Assembly: GCF_937900395.1 (NCBI RefSeq)
Contig: NZ_CALCDX010000125.1
Span: 1-34,083, forward strand
Source: an uncultured Caulobacter sp.
GTDB lineage: Bacteria; Pseudomonadota; Alphaproteobacteria; Caulobacterales; Caulobacteraceae
DNA: 34,083 nt
Direction of reading: 5' to 3'
Below the pieces are notes generated by a model. It was given only the letters and a program-made list of their open reading frames with translations. It had not been told where the DNA came from and did no database searches. Below, piece after piece: positions 1 to 7,321 of this stretch. The position numbers and the translations under genes were made by a program. Within the stretch, counting starts at the first letter, position 1. The number at the start of each line of letters is the position of its first letter.

Positions 1-476
1 CGGCACTCGTCGCCGGTAGTAGAAGCGACCACCCCTTCGGACGATATGCGTTCGAACATTGTGGGGTGGGTTTGTGTAGCAGTCGCGCGCGCGATTTCGT
101 GAGCGTTGTCCGACAGTTAGGCCCGGATCGTTGGCTCGATTGTGTAGCAGGGTTGTGTAGCAATCGTCGAAAGACGGTTCCCCTGACGGTGAAACCTCAA
201 CGTTTTCAGCGATGTTTTGAGAACTGGCGCCCCGCACCGGACAAACATAACGAATATGTCTCGCCGTTTGCGCTACTATAGGGCTGCCATAGAACGCCGA
301 CTATCGACCTAAACCGTCTTTCCCCGCTGACAACACTGTGAGGCCGGAAGGAGCCGGCACGCCGCGCGTGTAGGCTGCCAGGGCGTTGAGCAAGGTCGAG
401 CCGCCAAGGCGAAGCGCTGGCAAAAACAAGCGGCGGCGGCCATCGGCGGCCTTTTTCCTACCCGGTCTCGATGCGT
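1..476. other. Left non-coding stretch upstream of the amidohydrolase gene
   Basis: I see no convincing gene in this stretch. A 71-codon frame at 66-281 has a GTG start, no ribosome binding site and no family resemblance. The stretch contains three copies of TTGTGTAGCA (listed separately) and ends at promoter-like element P1. A minus-strand frame around 310-430 contains a fragment (LGGSTLLNALAAYTRG) faintly like a P-loop, but it lacks the lysine and is not supported as a gene or pseudogene. The stretch could be the end of an older insertion. Confidence 0.5.
72..162 (+). repeat. Three direct repeats of TTGTGTAGCA
   Basis: TTGTGTAGCA occurs at 72-81, 140-149 and 153-162. The first copy continues as GTCG and the third as ATCGTCG. 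The last two are separated by only 3 nt. Three identical decamers in 91 bp of non-coding DNA is unlikely by chance. They could be transposase or regulator binding sites, or the subterminal end of a mobile element. I could not assign them to a known IS. Confidence 0.5.
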
Positions 477-510
477 GGGGAGTGAAATCCGAATCGCCCC
501 TGAATAGGCT
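477..510 (+). promoter_or_regulatory. Promoter-like element P1 (amidohydrolase gene)
   Basis: GGGGAGTGAAAT at 477-488 is followed after 16 nt by TA (505-506, hexamer TAGGCT). The -35-like GTGAAA and the -10-like hexamer are 17 nt apart. The first ATG of the gene (517) begins exactly 28 nt after the 12-mer, which is the predicted +1. An inverted, degenerate copy (TTTTTCCTACCC, 452-463) lies 13 nt upstream. Confidence 0.6.
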
Positions 511-516
511 GCTGGA

Positions 517-2283
517 ATGATGGGCATGATGAAATGGCAATCTTGGATCTGGCAGGCGATCGGCCTGGCAGCAATTCTCTTGTTCGGCGGTGGCAGCGCT
601 GCCGCACAAACGAACGTCACGGCCTTTGTCGACGTAAACGTGCTGCTGATGGACGTTGGTCGTATCGCCCCCGGCCAGACGGTTCTCGTGCGACAGGGCC
701 GCATAGCGGCCATAGGCCCGACATTAACGATCGATGTGCCTGCCGGGGCGGCGATCATTGAGGGCCGCGGCCGCTACTTGATACCCGGCCTGGTGGATTC
801 CCATGTGCATCTTCCGGGAACGACGTTTTTCCCGGCGCGCCCGGATTTCGGGGACGCTCCTCTCTATCTCGCTTATGGCGTGACGACCGTCGTCAATATG
901 GGCGGAACTCCCGAGGTTTTGGATTGGCGGAGACAGGTCGAAGCTGGGACGATTCTAGGGCCGACAATCTACACGGCCGGCCGCTTCGTGAACGAACCGC
1001 TAGTCAACGATCCGGATGCGGTGCGTCGAGAAGTCCAAACACAGGCCCGGGCCGGCTACGATCTCGTCAAGTTCCGCGAGGTTATGGACCCTTCCGGCCG
1101 CTTTCAAACGACGACGCGCGGCCTAGACCGGGCTAGCTATCACGCTCTGAATGTCGCCGCACGCAGTGCCGGGATGCCAATCATCGGCCACGCGCCAGTA
1201 AATCTGGGACTGGAAGCCTTGCTGGAGGAGCAGCAGTCCCTGGCCCACATTGGGGCCTTGTCCAATCTCCACTTCCTGCCCTTGGCCGCAAATCGAAACA
1301 TTATCGTAGCCACGGGTGTGGCGCTGTTGGTCCTCCTCGCGCTGGTATTTGGCTGGGCCGGCGGGGCGATTTTCCAACCGCGGCCACCGGCCGATCCGCG
1401 CTTGCAAGCACGGCGCTGGATCAAAGGCATGACCAGTGCGGTTCTGACTGCCGGCCTCGTGGCCTTAGCGGGCGCAGCACTCGTGTTGCCCGGCGGCCCT
1501 CTGTTCGCAAGCCGCGCGCTACGCATTCTTATCAGCGGGGCGGCGGCGATCTCCGTCGTCGGCGCGGTAAGCCTCTGCGCTCTCGCAGTGCAGCGTTGGA
1601 GAAATGTGCAAGCTCCGCGGATGCGGCTATCTGCCGGAGCAGCGGCGCTCGCCGCCTTGGTTCTGGCTAGCGTTCTCGTCGGCTTCTGGGCGCCGGTGGC
1701 GTGGCGCAGCGACGCTGCAAATATCACCAAGCTCGCCGAGCGTCTTGCGGCGTCGGACATGGTGGTCGTCACCACCTTGATCAACTATGAATTTTTGGCC
1801 GAACGGGAAAGGGCGGCGCTGATCGACGACTTGGCGATTGGCTACCTCCCCGAACCCGTGCGGAGCCGCTGGCGGAGTTTCCCTCGCGAAGGTAGGCCGC
1901 TGTATCACTATCACGACTTTACGCGCGCTGTGGCGCGCGAACTGCACCGCGCCGGCGTCCCGCTCCTCGCAGGTACGGACGCATTGGGTTTTCCGTTGAT
2001 CGTGCCCGGAGCCTCCCTGCATCGGGAACTCAAGATTCTGGTCGATAGTGGTCTTTCGCCGCTTGAGGCGCTTCGCACCGCGACTGCAAATCCCGCGACA
2101 TTTCTTGACGCTCAGAAAGACTTTGGAGATATCGCCGTGGGCAGGCGGGCCGATCTGCTCCTAGTCTCCCATGATCCCTTGCAGGACCTTTCATCCCTGA
2201 GGCGTCCCGATGGCGTTATGGCACGTGGACGCTGGGTGAGCCGTGAAGATCTCGATCGGGCATTGGAGCGGCTGGCTGAATGA
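517..2283 (+). CDS. Amidohydrolase with four inserted membrane helices
   Basis: This is a metal-dependent hydrolase of the amidohydrolase superfamily (imidazolonepropionase/prolidase-like group), 588 aa. The expected metal and catalytic residues are visible: HVH at 96-98 (GLVDSHVHL), Lys185 (DLVKFRE), His225 (GHAP), His244 (AHIG) and Asp488 (GTDA). An N-terminal hydrophobic segment at 12-30 ends at an Ala-rich site, so the enzyme is probably exported or anchored. Unusually, residues about 259-393, between the His244 strand and the strand VVVTTLINYEF, contain four hydrophobic helices (about 261-283, 304-326, 333-358 and 371-393). The barrel is therefore split by a membrane module. The substrate cannot be told. 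Four ATGs cluster at the start (517, 520, 526, 529) without a good ribosome binding site. The ATG at 517 sits at the predicted +1 of P1, suggesting leaderless translation. Confidence 0.85.
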   Translation: MMGMMKWQSWIWQAIGLAAILLFGGGSAAAQTNVTAFVDVNVLLMDVGRIAPGQTVLVRQGRIAAIGPTLTIDVPAGAAIIEGRGRYLIPGLVDSHVHLPGTTFFPARPDFGDAPLYLAYGVTTVVNMGGTPEVLDWRRQVEAGTILGPTIYTAGRFVNEPLVNDPDAVRREVQTQARAGYDLVKFREVMDPSGRFQTTTRGLDRASYHALNVAARSAGMPIIGHAPVNLGLEALLEEQQSLAHIGALSNLHFLPLAANRNIIVATGVALLVLLALVFGWAGGAIFQPRPPADPRLQARRWIKGMTSAVLTAGLVALAGAALVLPGGPLFASRALRILISGAAAISVVGAVSLCALAVQRWRNVQAPRMRLSAGAAALAALVLASVLVGFWAPVAWRSDAANITKLAERLAASDMVVVTTLINYEFLAERERAALIDDLAIGYLPEPVRSRWRSFPREGRPLYHYHDFTRAVARELHRAGVPLLAGTDALGFPLIVPGASLHRELKILVDSGLSPLEALRTATANPATFLDAQKDFGDIAVGRRADLLLVSHDPLQDLSSLRRPDGVMARGRWVSREDLDRALERLAE

Positions 2284-2360
2284 GCCCGCCCCGCTCGAAC
2301 GGAACTGCGCAGAAAACAGCAATGGACAATCAGGCATAGCTTGCGGCGAGAGCGAGCCAC

Positions 2361-4337
2361 TTACGGCGTGTTCTCCACCGGCAGCGCAAAGGCAACGAAC
2401 TCGTCTCCTTTGCCGAAGACATCGCCGCCGTCCCCGCCCGCAGCGATCACGACATATTGCCTGCCGTCGCGGCCGAAATAGGTCATCGGCGTCGAGCGCG
2501 CGCCGGCTGGTAGTTTGCTCTTCCACAATTCCCCGCCGGTCTGGGTGTCAAAGGCACGCAGATATCCATCCGGGGTCGCGCCGATGAAGGTGAGACCCGA
2601 AGCGGTGGTGATTGCGCCCCCGAGGTTAATCATACCCTCCAGGCTTTCCGCACCGGCCAGTGGCAGCCCTTCGCCAGTGCCGAGGGGCACCGACCAGGCG
2701 ATCCTCCCGCTCCGCAGGTCCATTGCCACCAGCGCGCCGATGGGGGGTGGCGTGCACATGCCCCCATCGGCACTGAGGAATATTTCGCGCCGCAGGGCAT
2801 AGGGTGTACCGCGCATCGCATTGTGCTCGACACCGATCCGCTCGCCGTGCGTTTCCAGCGAGGCGCTATAGTCCTCGCGCGGGATCAGTGTGATGATCGC
2901 CGCGACGCGGTTTGTCGGAACGATCGCCAGCCCTCGCACGGGGTCATAAGCGACGCCGCCCCAATGCGCGCCGCCAATGTTGGACGGCAGGATCAGTGAT
3001 CCACGCACACTGGGCGGTGTGAACGGGCCGTCGTTGCGCAGCGTCTCCAGCCGCGACTGGCACGCGGCTTGGACACCCGGTGTTGGACCCCAGGCATGGT
3101 CGAGCGCCAACGGGCTGAGCGGTGGCAGCGTCGAGAACGGCTGGGTCGGCGATGCGGTCTCACCCGGAACGTCGCTCGCGGGAACCGGGCGTTCTTCCAC
3201 CGGGAACAGCGGCTCGCCCGTTTCGCGATGGAGCGCGAACAACTGGCCGGTCTTGGTAGCGACCAGCACTGCGGGGATCGTTGCACCGTTCCGCTCAATC
3301 GTAACCAGCGCGGGCGGCGCAGCATTGTCATAGTCCCACAGGTCGTGATGGACGGTCTGAAAGCTCCAGGCGAGTTCGCCGGTATCGGCTCTTAGCGCAA
3401 CGATCGAATTGGCGTAGCGATTATCCCCCAGCCTGTGGCCCCCGTAGTAGTCCACGCTGGGTGCGCTGGTGGGAACAAAGACGAGGCCGCGTTGTGGGTC
3501 GGCCGCGATCACAGACCAGGCGTTCGCGCCACCGACGCCGTGGGCGCGGTCGCCGACCCAGCTTGTGTAGGCGGGATCGCGAGGGTTTTGCGGCACCGGG
3601 TCCCAGGTCCATAGCAGCCGGCCGGTGCGCGCGTCGTAGGTTCGCACCTCGCCGCTCGCCGCATCGATCCGGCCGTTGTCGGCGACCGCGGAGCCCACGA
3701 CGATGCGGTCGCCGATGATCGCCGGGGGCGACGTCAGCTCGTATTCGGTTTCGGGCGACGGGGCGTTGCGAAGCCCCTGGGTCAGGTCGACGGTGCCGCC
3801 CCTGCCAAACTCGCGGCATGGAGCGCCGGTCCTCGCGTCGAGCGCAGCGAGACGGGCGTCGATCACGCCGACGATGACGCGCGTCGCGCAGGCTGCACCG
3901 GGCTTTGCCCGATCATCACGCCACAAGCTCACGCCACGACTGACGAAATCGCCATAACCCGAAGTCGGATCGACGCCGAAGTCGCGTGACCAGCGCATCT
4001 GACCCGAGACCGGATCAAGCGCGATTACTCGGCCGAGCGGCGTGTTGAGATACATCACGCCCTCGAAGACCAGCGGCGTGGTTTCGAGCTTGATTTTGCC
4101 GCCGGTCCTGCGGCCGGCCTCCCCGGTGCGGAAGCGCCACACTACTTGCAGATCCGCCACATTGCCGGGGGTGATCTGCGTCAACGGCGAATGGCGATCC
4201 CCCAACGCCGTGCGGCCATAGGCCGTCCAATCACTCTCGCTTGTGGCGACCTGCGCGCGTGACTGCGTCGTGCCCAACGCAGCGAGGAGAACGGCTGTCA
4301 CCGCCCCCGTCCTCCATGCTGATAACCAAACTGGCAT
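2361..4337 (-). CDS. Periplasmic PQQ-dependent dehydrogenase (glucose-dehydrogenase-like)
   Basis: A quinoprotein of the membrane glucose dehydrogenase/PQQ-dehydrogenase family, 658 aa. Residues 1-28 form a cleavable signal peptide (site near SRA-Q). The rest is an eight-bladed propeller with the usual landmarks: an early W..YGR segment, ANSIVALRADTGELAWSFQ followed by VHHDLWDYD, GGAHWGGVAYDP, and a late NLGGAI/GYLRAFD segment. Unlike typical mGDH (about 800 aa) it has no five-helix N-terminal membrane domain, so it should be soluble in the periplasm and pass electrons to another carrier. No PQQ synthesis genes are present, so the cofactor must come from elsewhere. GGGGGAG lies 6 nt before the ATG as a ribosome binding site. 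It is convergent with the amidohydrolase gene, with 77 bp between the stops and no clear terminator. None of the P-type elements precedes it. The substrate is unknown. Confidence 0.88.
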   Translation of the reverse strand: MPVWLSAWRTGAVTAVLLAALGTTQSRAQVATSESDWTAYGRTALGDRHSPLTQITPGNVADLQVVWRFRTGEAGRRTGGKIKLETTPLVFEGVMYLNTPLGRVIALDPVSGQMRWSRDFGVDPTSGYGDFVSRGVSLWRDDRAKPGAACATRVIVGVIDARLAALDARTGAPCREFGRGGTVDLTQGLRNAPSPETEYELTSPPAIIGDRIVVGSAVADNGRIDAASGEVRTYDARTGRLLWTWDPVPQNPRDPAYTSWVGDRAHGVGGANAWSVIAADPQRGLVFVPTSAPSVDYYGGHRLGDNRYANSIVALRADTGELAWSFQTVHHDLWDYDNAAPPALVTIERNGATIPAVLVATKTGQLFALHRETGEPLFPVEERPVPASDVPGETASPTQPFSTLPPLSPLALDHAWGPTPGVQAACQSRLETLRNDGPFTPPSVRGSLILPSNIGGAHWGGVAYDPVRGLAIVPTNRVAAIITLIPREDYSASLETHGERIGVEHNAMRGTPYALRREIFLSADGGMCTPPPIGALVAMDLRSGRIAWSVPLGTGEGLPLAGAESLEGMINLGGAITTASGLTFIGATPDGYLRAFDTQTGGELWKSKLPAGARSTPMTYFGRDGRQYVVIAAGGDGGDVFGKGDEFVAFALPVENTP

Positions 4338-4444
4338 TTGGGCTCCCCCGGAAATTCAATCGCTCGTCCGCACTGTCGCCAATTCGTGGCCGTCAACCTC
4401 TCAGTGCGCACCACACCGTGGGCGCTACTATAAATGGGGCACGG

Positions 4445-4834
4445 TTAGTCATGCTGCCCGCTGGCGCTCGGTTGACCGAAAACGATGAAGTGCCCGTCGG
4501 GACCGCGTACCGCAAATTCCCGCTGGCCCCAATGCTGGTCGCGCGGCGCTTCGACATCGGCGGCTGGCAACCGGTCCAGTTTCGGTTTGAGCTCTGCATA
4601 GAGCTGGTCGACATCGCGCACGTCGATATAGCTTGCCCGTCGCGCCTCATTGGGAGCGGCGGCGAAGACTCCAGGTGCCTCAATCAGCCGGAAAGCGACG
4701 CCCTCACGAGCGACATAGGCATAGTTGCTCGTCGCGAATGGGACATCGAAGCCGAAGGTGTCACCGAAGAGTTCCAGAGCGGTCGCCAAGGACGGAACGG
4801 TCAATTGCGGCGTAACGTGTATGAAGCTACTCAT
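4445..4834 (-). CDS. VOC-family protein (glyoxalase/bleomycin-resistance fold)
   Basis: A small single-domain protein of 129 aa with the beta-alpha-beta-beta-beta pattern of the vicinal oxygen chelate superfamily, in the bleomycin-resistance-like branch. Visible signs are HVTPQLTVPSLATALELF at the start, AYVAREGVAFRLIEAPG in the middle, and an ending FAVRGPDGHFIVFGQP, where PDGHFIVFG is the typical C-terminal signature. It may bind or modify a small molecule; the ligand cannot be read from sequence. The start ATG (4834) is preceded by GGGGGTAGGCAAAGCG, whose GGTAGG may act as a weak ribosome binding site. It lies 78 bp downstream of the SecD-head-like gene on the same strand and could share its transcript. 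It is the third VOC domain in this cargo region. Confidence 0.8.
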   Translation of the reverse strand: MSSFIHVTPQLTVPSLATALELFGDTFGFDVPFATSNYAYVAREGVAFRLIEAPGVFAAAPNEARRASYIDVRDVDQLYAELKPKLDRLPAADVEAPRDQHWGQREFAVRGPDGHFIVFGQPSASGQHD

Positions 4835-4912
4835 CGCTTTGCCTACCCCCGGACCCTCGTTGTCTTGTGGGCTCGCAGCACGAGCAGCAGCCTGCTGCTG
4901 ACCCTCGACGGT

Positions 4913-5329
4913 CTACTTCGAGGTTTCAGGTAACTCGACCTGAATGCTGGCTTGGCCGGTCTCAACGCGTTCACGCAGACGCCCGAGCGAGCCAGCCGCG
5001 ATACCTGTAACTCGCAACCTTCCATCGACAATGACTTCGGTAATGACCGGAGACATGACGATCTGGCCGTCGATGCGTATGTTGGCCCTCCGACCGAGCG
5101 CGCCCTTTGTAAATTCCGCCAGCGCAATCCGACTTTCCGGCGCCAGCGAAATCTCGACAGCCGTCTCAGAGGTTTCGGTCTCTGCCACGCTGACTTCCTG
5201 GACGGCCAATCCGACAGACGTCGAAACCTGGGCCAGGCCAGGCGATGCCCAAAGCCATGCAACGGCAAATACCGCAGCGACTCTTCTGGTAGGGCAGGTC
5301 AACCGCCCGAGTTTGTGTCGAGATGCCAT
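4913..5329 (-). CDS. Exported stand-alone SecD P1-head-like protein
   Basis: A 138-aa protein. The start ATG (5329) was chosen because GGGAGGAAC stands directly before it; the frame is open further upstream to 5413, but those residues look non-coding. Residues about 12-34 are a signal sequence ending GLAQ. The mature part (EISLAPESRIALAEFTKG, then GRRANIRIDGQIVMSPVI, then RVTGI) closely resembles the head of the SecD P1 periplasmic domain, where SecD has a -LTPES..-F..LT.-N.G..-I.LDG.V.-SPV- pattern. No other SecD part is present. Its role is unknown; it could bind peptides or interact with the Sec machinery at the periplasmic face. Promoter-like element P2 lies exactly 28 nt upstream of this ATG. 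Confidence 0.65.
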   Translation of the reverse strand: MASRHKLGRLTCPTRRVAAVFAVAWLWASPGLAQVSTSVGLAVQEVSVAETETSETAVEISLAPESRIALAEFTKGALGRRANIRIDGQIVMSPVITEVIVDGRLRVTGIAAGSLGRLRERVETGQASIQVELPETSK

Positions 5330-5351
5330 GTTCCTCCCATAACATGGGAAC
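5330..5351 (-). promoter_or_regulatory. Inverted repeat over the -10 and ribosome binding site of the SecD-head-like gene
   Basis: GTTCC at 5330-5334 pairs with GGAAC at 5347-5351. A nested perfect repeat, TCCCAT (5335-5340) and ATGGGA (5344-5349), overlaps it. The outer repeat is centred at 5340.5, exactly on the predicted -10 TA of P2, and covers the GGAGG that precedes the ATG. It could be an operator. If transcription starts further upstream, it could be an RNA hairpin hiding the ribosome binding site. Confidence 0.5.
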
Positions 5352-5369
5352 ACTGTATTTTCCCTACCC
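5336..5369 (-). promoter_or_regulatory. Promoter-like element P2 (SecD-head-like gene)
   Basis: On the minus strand GGGTAGGGAAAA (5369-5358) is followed after 16 nt by TA (5341-5340, hexamer TATGGG). The ATG at 5329 begins exactly 28 nt after the 12-mer. A GGGAGG ribosome binding site overlaps the -10 here, so this is the one copy where a leaderless message would waste a good ribosome binding site. Confidence 0.55.
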
Positions 5370-5433
5370 GCTCGACACTCGGCTGCGAACCTAGTCGGAT
5401 TTCTCGACATCAATGAAAGGCGGGGGTCAAAGG

Positions 5434-7101
5434 CTAGGAAATCTGTGTTGCCCTTGCGAGGACGTCGGCGATCTCACGGTGGTTGCGCCGTGACGCCCAT
5501 GCTATCGGTGTGGCCCACACGGGGGCGTCCGGTTCATCTGATCTGGCCCCCTGATCCAGCAGAAACTCCACCATCTCAAGCTGGCCGAACTTCGCCGCCC
5601 ATCCGAGGGGAGTCGAACAGATGTCTTCATCGCGAGCCGACAAATCGGCCCCATAGGCGATCGCCAATCTCGCATTCTCCACGTCACCCCCACGAGCGAA
5701 CCGGTGGAGTTGCGTGACACCCAGCCAGTCCGGCCGGTTGGGATCCATGCCGTTGCGATACAACAGCTCAGCCAACATCCGCGATGTCGCGGAATTCCAC
5801 CCGGCGGGCGATGCGATCCTCGTCGGAAGATCGGGAACATAACGCAGCATCAACCGGACGAGAGGCTCGTGGCCTTCGGCAGCGGCGCTTGCCAGCGCAG
5901 CGGCATCGTCCGCCAAACCGGGATTGGCAGCGAACATCGCCGCAGCCGTCCTCACGTCACCATAGTGGGCCAGAAGATGCAGCTTTCGGTAAGCGCCGAA
6001 CGCGCAGAGTAGGTCGGCCATGGGCTGGTCGCCGTTCAAGATCGCTCGGGTCAAAGCATCGGCCGAACTCTCCACCTCTGGATTCGGAAAGGCGCCATGC
6101 TCCAGCAGCGTCCGGGCGATCTCACGGTGACGATTGGCGACCGCCGCGTACAGAGCGTGCCCGTCCGGTGCGATGTTGGGTTCGGGAAGGTTGGGATTTG
6201 CGCCTGAGGCGAGCAGCAGACGAACGATCTCCAAGTGCCCCGCGGCGGCCGCATTCGCCAGCGGCGTCCCCGAACCGGCATAGTAGCTCACATAGGGCGA
6301 CGGCTTGTCGGCCAGACCGATATCCTCGCGCAGTAGAAACCTCACGCGGTCCAAGTCGCCAATGTGCGCCGCCGTCACGATATCCACGAACGCCCCGCGA
6401 TTTCTGAGGTGATCGAGCATGGCTCGGGCGGTCGTCGGCCAATCGTTAGGCACCTCGCTCCAGCCGCGAAAGGAATAGTCTCCATTGCAGAGCTGAATCG
6501 GACGGGCGCCATCGACGCGTGGGGCATCGATGTCGGCCCCGCGCGACAGAAGTTCGTCCACCATGTCCGGCTGTCGCGTCATCACCGCCCAGTGAAGAGG
6601 CTGGTTGGACCTGGCGTCGCCGGCGGACACGGCCGCTGGATCGGCGTCCAGCAGTTCGCGAAGACGCAAGAAGTCGTGGCCGCGAATGGCGGCGGCGAGC
6701 GCTTCTCCATCGGCGGAAATATTCAGGCCGGCGGCCAATCTTGCTTCAAGCGCCTCGCGAAGTTGATGGTGGCCGCGATCCGCACAGACTTCGAGCAGCG
6801 TATCGTCGCCGCCCATCTCCGTCGGATCGATGCCTCTGTCGAGAAGCAGAAACACGATTTCGGAGCGGTTCTCGCGAACAGCGAAATGGAGCGGCGTCCG
6901 ATAGCTGTAGTGAGCGTGTACCAACTCGGGCTGGTCATCCAGCAATTGACGAACGGTCGCATAGTCGCCTGCGGCGCTCGCAACGAGCAACGTCCATACA
7001 TCTGTACCACGGCCGACCGACCAACGGAGCGGCGCGTTAGACTGCAGTTCCTCAGGTTGCCTCACCGATGAATCCTTGGGCACCGCCTTTAAACACTTCA
7101 T
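5434..7101 (-). CDS. Large ankyrin-repeat protein
   Basis: A 555-aa protein built almost entirely of ankyrin repeats. Recognisable repeat cores include TPLHFAVRENRSEIVFLL, QPLHWAVMTRQPDMVDELL, TPLANAAAAGHLEIVRLL, HALYAAVANRHREIARTLL and TPLGWAAKFGQLEMVEFLL, spread from about residue 35 to the end. Some are degenerate or separated by longer linkers. There is no signal peptide or membrane segment, so a cytoplasmic protein-binding scaffold is likely; partners are unknown. The ATG at 7101 has no strong ribosome binding site and a slightly later start is possible. It is divergent from the second ankyrin gene, and the 173-bp gap holds back-to-back elements P3 and P4, so the two ankyrin proteins are probably co-regulated. 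Confidence 0.85.
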   Translation of the reverse strand: MKCLKAVPKDSSVRQPEELQSNAPLRWSVGRGTDVWTLLVASAAGDYATVRQLLDDQPELVHAHYSYRTPLHFAVRENRSEIVFLLLDRGIDPTEMGGDDTLLEVCADRGHHQLREALEARLAAGLNISADGEALAAAIRGHDFLRLRELLDADPAAVSAGDARSNQPLHWAVMTRQPDMVDELLSRGADIDAPRVDGARPIQLCNGDYSFRGWSEVPNDWPTTARAMLDHLRNRGAFVDIVTAAHIGDLDRVRFLLREDIGLADKPSPYVSYYAGSGTPLANAAAAGHLEIVRLLLASGANPNLPEPNIAPDGHALYAAVANRHREIARTLLEHGAFPNPEVESSADALTRAILNGDQPMADLLCAFGAYRKLHLLAHYGDVRTAAAMFAANPGLADDAAALASAAAEGHEPLVRLMLRYVPDLPTRIASPAGWNSATSRMLAELLYRNGMDPNRPDWLGVTQLHRFARGGDVENARLAIAYGADLSARDEDICSTPLGWAAKFGQLEMVEFLLDQGARSDEPDAPVWATPIAWASRRNHREIADVLARATQIS

Positions 7102-7188
7102 GCGCTGGCGAAGACCATTATACAGCCCTCGGCCAGCGCCAAACTGTCCGATGGCGCGGACGAGCGTTACTTGAATTTGCCTTGCTCA

Positions 7189-7222
7189 CTCGTAGCATGA
7201 GCGCTCGGCTTTTTCCCTACCC
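7189..7222 (-). promoter_or_regulatory. Promoter-like element P3 (toward the large ankyrin gene)
   Basis: Minus-strand GGGTAGGGAAAA (7222-7211) is followed after 16 nt by TA (7194-7193, hexamer TACGAG). Together with P4 it forms a divergent pair: TTTTCCCTACCC-N12-GGGGAGTGAAAT on the plus strand. A 5-bp inverted repeat, GCTCA (7184-7188) and TGAGC (7198-7202), is centred on its -10. No ATG stands at the predicted +1; the ankyrin ATG is 109 nt away. Confidence 0.5.
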
Positions 7223-7234
7223 GGTCGGTATGGC

Positions 7235-7268
7235 GGGGAGTGAAATTTCTATCGCCTGCGAGTACGCC
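7235..7268 (+). promoter_or_regulatory. Promoter-like element P4 (toward the small ankyrin gene)
   Basis: GGGGAGTGAAAT (7235-7246) is followed after 16 nt by TA (7263-7264, hexamer TACGCC). An ATG at 7275 begins exactly 28 nt after the 12-mer and opens an 11-codon frame that ends on the ankyrin reading frame. Confidence 0.58.
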
Positions 7269-7274
7269 CAAGTG

Positions 7275-7310
7275 ATGAACAGCAATTCCAAGAGCGGACG
7301 GAAAGTTTGA
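7275..7310 (+). CDS. Possible 11-codon leader peptide coupled to the ankyrin gene
   Basis: ATG at 7275 encodes MNSNSKSGRKV and stops at TGA 7308-7310. That stop overlaps an ATG (7310) in frame with the ankyrin protein, in a TGATG arrangement typical of translational coupling. The ATG lies at the predicted +1 of P4, so this short frame would be translated from a leaderless message and feed ribosomes into the ankyrin frame. The peptide is very short and its sequence is not recognisable, so this is an inference from geometry. Confidence 0.35.
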   Translation: MNSNSKSGRKV

Positions 7311-7321
7311 TGGAGGCTCCC

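Noticed and set aside
66..281. 71-codon open frame at the left edge
   Set aside because: GTG start, no ribosome binding site, no family likeness, and the three decamer repeats lie inside it.
309..450. Minus-strand fragment resembling a P-loop (LGGSTLLNALAAYTRG)
   Set aside because: It lacks the Walker A lysine and no flanking ABC or GTPase sequence is visible; chance likeness in GC-rich DNA.
452..463. Upstream inverted half-site of P1 as a divergent promoter
   Set aside because: The minus-strand 12-mer is present in decayed form but CG, not TA, stands at the critical position and there is no gene to the left.
4837..4848. GGGTAGGCAAAG before the VOC gene as a tenth promoter element
   Set aside because: The TA is one base off (16-17) and the predicted start would fall inside the coding region; it more likely serves as part of the ribosome binding site.
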